From Gp6-AA40 sp036407095 (lineage in GTDB: Bacteria; Acidobacteriota; Vicinamibacteria; Vicinamibacterales; UBA2999), in the NCBI GenBank assembly GCA_036407095.1, contig DASWZV010000009.1, positions 40,767-104,766 of the forward strand: a stretch of 64,000 bases of DNA. The letters run 5' to 3'. A program made the translations under genes and the position numbers. The notes beneath the pieces are model-generated. The model made no database searches and had not been told where the DNA came from. It was given only the letters and a program-made list of their open reading frames with translations. Shown in pieces: positions 60,453 to 64,000 of the stretch. Within the stretch, counting starts at the first letter, position 1. Every line of letters begins with the position of its first letter.

Positions 60453-61304
60453 CTAGCGCGAGACTTTCCTCGACGAGATCCTCCGTGGCCACAGCGAAAG
60501 GACAATCGTCAGGCCCAGCACAATACCGATGATGCCAACCGAAAGGCCAGGGCTGATGTGCAGGTGGTCACCGCCAACCAACTTGACGGCGCTGAACACG
60601 AGCACGACGGCGAGGCCCTGGCGCACGTAGCGAAGGCGCTGGAGCGCGACCGACAACACGAAGTAGAGCGAGCGCAGGCCGACCATGGCCAGGACGTTGG
60701 AGCTATAGACGATCAATGGGTTCCGCGTGATCGCGAATACTGCAGGGATCGAATCGAGCGCAAATACGATATCCGTCGTTTCGATCACGACCAGCGCGAC
60801 GAAGAGCGGCGTCGCCACGAGTCGACCGCCTTCGCGATGCCAGAAGTCCTGGCCGCGCAACACGGGACTGACTGGCAGGATGCGCGCAATCCACGTCGCG
60901 CAGACATCACAGGCCCCTTCGACGACGCGTCGTTCGCGCTCCTCGGCGAAAAGTATTCGCCACGCGGCGAACAGGATGAAGGCGCCGAACAGATAGAGGA
61001 CCCAGTCTACGCGTCGGATGAGAGCGATGCCGGCCGCGATCATCACGGCCCGGAACACAAGTGCGCCGACGATGCCCCACCCCAGCACTCGACGCTGATA
61101 GTCGGCGGGAATGTGGAGTTCGGCAAAGACAATCAGGAAGACGAAGATGTTGTCGACCGACAGCGACAGTTCGAGCAGATACGCCGCAAAGTATTCCGCA
61201 GCCGCAGTCGGCGGCTGCGTGATGGCGATCCATACGCCAACGCCAAGCCCGAGCGAGACCCACCATACGACCCAGAGGACACTCCGCTCCGCGGTCGGTG
61301 TCAC
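60453..61304 (-). CDS. TerC family membrane protein
   Basis: A 283-residue inner-membrane protein with seven to nine helices. Typical TerC strings are LLELSLSVDNIFVFLIVFAEL, VIETTDIVFALDSIPAVFAI and PLIVYSSNVLAMVGLRSLYF, with the conserved acidic residues in the DN and DS motifs intact. TerC/Alx proteins export manganese or support metallation of exported enzymes, or confer tellurite resistance. The start is GTG. Its tail overlaps nothing, and the gene lies just ahead of the Tat-exported hydrolases, which might need metal, though that is speculation. Confidence 0.92.
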   Translation of the reverse strand: MTPTAERSVLWVVWWVSLGLGVGVWIAITQPPTAAAEYFAAYLLELSLSVDNIFVFLIVFAELHIPADYQRRVLGWGIVGALVFRAVMIAAGIALIRRVDWVLYLFGAFILFAAWRILFAEERERRVVEGACDVCATWIARILPVSPVLRGQDFWHREGGRLVATPLFVALVVIETTDIVFALDSIPAVFAITRNPLIVYSSNVLAMVGLRSLYFVLSVALQRLRYVRQGLAVVLVFSAVKLVGGDHLHISPGLSVGIIGIVLGLTIVLSLWPRRISSRKVSR

Positions 61305-61380
61305 GACGAGGGGGGTGTCATCGCCGCGATCGTATCGAGGTTGTTCAATCCAGGCGCGCGCTCACCCATCGACGCCGATC

Positions 61381-61547
61381 GTCAGGCGCGAACCAGTGGT
61401 ATGTCGACAAGGTGCTCGCCGATGAACCACAACTGCAGCTCATTCGTGCGAATCATTGGTCGAGCACCACTCTCAAAATCGGCGAGACGATTGCGGTGGA
61501 CTTCAGCCCGGCGAAGGACGGCTGCCGCATCACTTCGGTCGACGCAT
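61381..61547 (+). pseudogene. Fragment resembling a TOBE-type domain tail
   Basis: Between the TerC and amidohydrolase genes the plus strand reads ANQWYVDKVLADEPQLQLIR and LKIGETIAVDFSPAKDGCRI before a stop at 61570. The pattern is like the TOBE domain at the end of ABC-transporter ATPases. No start, ribosome site or upstream ATPase is present. The identification is tentative. Confidence 0.35.
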
Positions 61548-62963
61548 TCATCGGTCAGCGGGCGAAGTGATGTTCTTGTAGATCTTTCCGTCCTTCATGA
61601 TCACGACAAGATTCTTCTTCGGATCGGCGAGCAGCTGGATGTTTGCGAGCGGGTCCCCGTCGACCAGTAGCAGATCTGCCAAGGCGCCTTCTTGGATCAC
61701 ACCGAGCTTCCCTTTGTAGGGGTTCCGTTTCCCGGACATCTCGAGCAGTTGCGCGTTGGTTCCCGTCGCCATGATGAGCGTTTCCGCGGGCGTGTACCAT
61801 CGGGTCAGGCTGGCGAGCAGTTGCCCCTGACGCTGCGCCAGGGCTTGGGAAAAGAGTACGTCCGTGCCGAACGCCGTTTTGATGCTGTACTTCTTCGCCA
61901 GCTTGTAGGTTCTGTCCGTGCCGGCGAACACTTCGTCGAATTTCTCTCGCTCTTCGGAGCCGGGCGGAAACGCGGCGGCCATCTCCTCCGGGAACGGCTG
62001 CGTACTCAACCAGATGCCGGTCTCGGCGATGAGTTTGGCGGTGGCCTCGTCCATCAGGTGCCCGTGTTCGATGCACTTCACACCGGCGGCGATCGCTCGT
62101 TTGATCGATGTCGGCGTGTAGGCGTGCACCGCGACGTACGTGCCCCAGTTCTCCGCAGCTTCAACGGCGGCGCGGAGCTCGGACTCGGTGAACGTCGACG
62201 CGTCGAGCGGACTGTGAGGCGACGCCACGCCGCCCCCAGCCGTCAGCTTGATCTGCGTCGCGCCCTGCAGCAGCTGTTCGCGCGCCCGCACTCGGACTTC
62301 GTCCGGGCTGTCGGCGATCATCGCGCCACCGATCATCTCCGAGCGACTCAGCGCAGCGCCGATCACTCGCGGCAGCTCGAACGGCTGACGGAAGTCGCCG
62401 TGACCGCTGGTGACTGAGATCATGGCGCCGGACGGGTAGATCCGCGGACCGGCGAGGACACCCTTGTCGATGGCCTGCTTGAGGTCGAAAGACGGTCCGC
62501 CCATATCGCGTACGGTTGTGAACCCGCGCATCAGCGTGTCCAGAGCCTCGGCGCCGGCCTCGAGGTTGAGATAACCGACATCGACAGTCAGCAACTCCGC
62601 GGGCGTGGGCCGCACCAGAATGGTGTGCCAGTGCACGTCGATCAGTCCCGGCATCAGCGTGCGCCCGCCGCCGTTGATGATGCGCGTCGTCGCGCTTCGA
62701 TCGACTGGTATTGGAGCGCTCGAGACTTTCTCGATGATGTTCCCGTGCACCAGGACGTTGGTCGGCACAGATAGCTGCGCAGACTTGCCATCGAACACTC
62801 GCACGTTCTCGAAAAGGACGGTGCTGGGCGGCGCGTCCTGTGCGATGGTCATCGAAGGCACACTGCAGAGAGGCAGCAGAAATGCGATGACCAGCCTGCT
62901 GAATGGAACGACCGACCCGACGGCTGTGCCGAACAGTTGTGTGTGACTTCGCCTGCAGGTCAT
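61548..62963 (-). CDS. Exported amidohydrolase (imidazolonepropionase/prolidase-like)
   Basis: A 471-residue amidohydrolase-superfamily enzyme with a signal peptide ending near PSMTIAQD. The metal motif is LIDVHWHT (HxH), followed by LKLTAGGGVASPHSP with a candidate carbamylated Lys in IKLTAGGG, VAVHAYT, CIEHGHLMDE, and FGTDVLF with the fourth Asp. LADLLLVDGDPLANI is the usual C-terminal signature. The group includes Xaa-Pro dipeptidases and related secreted amidohydrolases; the substrate is unknown. The ATG at 62963 has an AAGGGG site. Confidence 0.9.
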   Translation of the reverse strand: MTCRRSHTQLFGTAVGSVVPFSRLVIAFLLPLCSVPSMTIAQDAPPSTVLFENVRVFDGKSAQLSVPTNVLVHGNIIEKVSSAPIPVDRSATTRIINGGGRTLMPGLIDVHWHTILVRPTPAELLTVDVGYLNLEAGAEALDTLMRGFTTVRDMGGPSFDLKQAIDKGVLAGPRIYPSGAMISVTSGHGDFRQPFELPRVIGAALSRSEMIGGAMIADSPDEVRVRAREQLLQGATQIKLTAGGGVASPHSPLDASTFTESELRAAVEAAENWGTYVAVHAYTPTSIKRAIAAGVKCIEHGHLMDEATAKLIAETGIWLSTQPFPEEMAAAFPPGSEEREKFDEVFAGTDRTYKLAKKYSIKTAFGTDVLFSQALAQRQGQLLASLTRWYTPAETLIMATGTNAQLLEMSGKRNPYKGKLGVIQEGALADLLLVDGDPLANIQLLADPKKNLVVIMKDGKIYKNITSPADR

Positions 62964-63170
62964 TGGGAGCCCCTTGAGCGAAAGCTCCCGCGTAAAGCAA
63001 CACGTGTGCCTGATTCGATCTCGACGCTACCGATCAGCATCGATCGCATACCTAGATTCTCGAGACTCGTCGATGAAGAAGCTCAAGGGACGCGCGGTCG
63101 ACACAGATACCCGCCGCCCATCGCGTCGGTCACGAACTCCCGTGAGCCCGATGTCCAGCAGGGATCGGGA

Positions 63171-63989
63171 TCACTCGATGCCGAAATACTTCCGATACGT
63201 GGCGTCTCGCAAGTGATCCAGATGACCGTCGAGCAGATCTTTGTTGTTTTCCATGCAGAAGTATTCCATGAGCTCTTCGTCCGGCTTCATCCGGACCCAC
63301 GTTCTGATGTTGGTAACGGGACTGGTATATACCTTTGGATCGTCGATGGTGAGCTCATACGCGATGTGGTTGGCGTCGGTGTAGCGTAAGCGTTCGACGA
63401 TGTGCATGGCGTCGCTGGTCGGATGTTCCTCTCCAACGTCCAGCGTGATCCGGCCGTTGAAACCTCTGGTGTCGATCACGAGTGTGTCGCCTTCATACCG
63501 GCCAACCGACGTCCCCATCCACTTGGGATCCAGCTCTTTCGGAAGCTGACGACCGTCGGTGGGGACGACGTGAAATATGTTGTTCGACTCGAAGAGGTAG
63601 ACGAAGCGTCTCGGTGTTTGAAGGATCTCGACGGGATACTCGGTCTGCATGGCTCGCGTGTATCCCCAGGGGAGGCAAAAGGCCGTGTAATCGAATTTCG
63701 GCGCCTTGTCCGTTTGCGCGCCCACAGGCGTGAACGGCAGTGCCCCGGATCCTTTCTGCGTGCACTCCGGCTCGCCAGTGCCGCAACCGCGTCCGTCGCG
63801 AGTGATATCGGTAACGCGTGGCCGTGCCCAGACGCCGCTGAAATCCGGTTTGCCATTGGCGAGCCTCGGGATCCCCGATGTGGGCGATGCCGACTGGCCG
63901 ATGGCGAGCCCCGGAGCCAAACACAGAGCCAGTGACAGCGCCAGCGCGACTCCCATTGCGTTTGCCAAACGACGAACACGAATGCTCAT
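63171..63989 (-). CDS. Exported protein of unknown function, acidobacterial type
   Basis: A 272-residue protein with a signal peptide (ANAMGVALALSLALCLAPGLAIG region). The mature N-terminus PRLANGKPDFSGVWARPRVT is a signature of a family that is very common in soil Acidobacteria, and the middle PKFDYTAFCLPWGYTRAMQT with FVYLFESNNIFHVVPTDGR and GTSVGRYEGDTLVIDTRGFN is also typical. No catalytic residues are evident and no function is known. The ATG has a GGAAGA site. It lies about 200 bases before the amidohydrolase gene on the same strand. Confidence 0.8.
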   Translation of the reverse strand: MSIRVRRLANAMGVALALSLALCLAPGLAIGQSASPTSGIPRLANGKPDFSGVWARPRVTDITRDGRGCGTGEPECTQKGSGALPFTPVGAQTDKAPKFDYTAFCLPWGYTRAMQTEYPVEILQTPRRFVYLFESNNIFHVVPTDGRQLPKELDPKWMGTSVGRYEGDTLVIDTRGFNGRITLDVGEEHPTSDAMHIVERLRYTDANHIAYELTIDDPKVYTSPVTNIRTWVRMKPDEELMEYFCMENNKDLLDGHLDHLRDATYRKYFGIE

Positions 63990-64000
63990 GTGTCTTCCCT

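Noticed and set aside
1..64000. CRISPR arrays, rRNA, tRNA genes and riboswitches
   Set aside because: No regularly spaced repeats of 25-40 bases and no rRNA or tRNA signature was seen.

Overview
The window is a GC-rich bacterial chromosome segment. Its gene content fits Acidobacteriota, most likely a Vicinamibacteria-type soil organism. The pointers are an ADOP-type MacB-like permease, a Ser/Thr kinase fused to a PD40 propeller, VWA proteins of the acidobacterial type, CarboxypepD/TonB receptors, Tat-exported hydrolases, and GTG starts with promoter -10 boxes placed almost on the start codon. This taxonomic call is inference from families. No rRNA, tRNA, CRISPR array, IS transposase or integrase was recognised.

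Layout. 1-4.1 kb: the 3' part of a urease operon (ureC-E-F-G, with a Thr in place of the flap Cys of UreC) followed by a DoxX protein. 4.1-18.0 kb: a sigma-54 island. It holds egtB-egtD (ergothioneine-type enzymes), two tandem-DUF427 proteins, a STAS protein and three sigma-54 activators, one of them a 1825-residue kinase/ATPase/GAF/AAA+/Fis fusion. Three near-identical -24/-12 elements (TGGCGCG-N4-TTGC) precede egtB and both DUF427 genes, so these look like one regulon wired to the local activators. 18.0-30.6 kb: a patchy accessory stretch. It has a frameshifted MOSC gene, a TIR-CHAT-NB-ARC-TPR protein (NLR-like, with both CHAT catalytic residues replaced), an unknown small gene, a RibD-C/DHFR-like reductase, an ECF sigma factor with a membrane partner, a TonB receptor with a copied fragment downstream, and an ADOP permease remnant.

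30.6-34.4 kb: a full ADOP permease, then a divergent TetR/peroxiredoxin-like pair with two matching operator half-sites. 34.6-42.9 kb: a nine-gene operon in which every junction overlaps. It encodes two GT4 glycosyltransferases, a DUF2334 deacetylase, a VWA protein, two exported proteins, a UPF0104 membrane protein, a LolA-like protein and a PHP phosphoesterase. It probably makes and exports a glycolipid or glycan.

42.9-53.3 kb: two decayed two-component fragments around a PAP2 phosphatase, a YVTN-like propeller, an ECF sigma/FecR-STN/STN-TonB receptor operon, and a divergent operon of a TrbI-like exported protein, a PepSY protein and a VWA protein. 53.1-57.8 kb: a Ser/Thr kinase-PD40 gene and an NTF2-like pseudogene lie between an intact NHL-propeller gene and a 139-bp copy of its 3' end. 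57.8-64 kb: small membrane protein, two Tat-exported alpha/beta hydrolases, TerC, an exported amidohydrolase and an exported protein of unknown function.

The two strongest leads are the sigma-54/ergothioneine/DUF427 regulon and the TIR protein with a dead CHAT domain, which carries its own putative operator and leaderless promoter.
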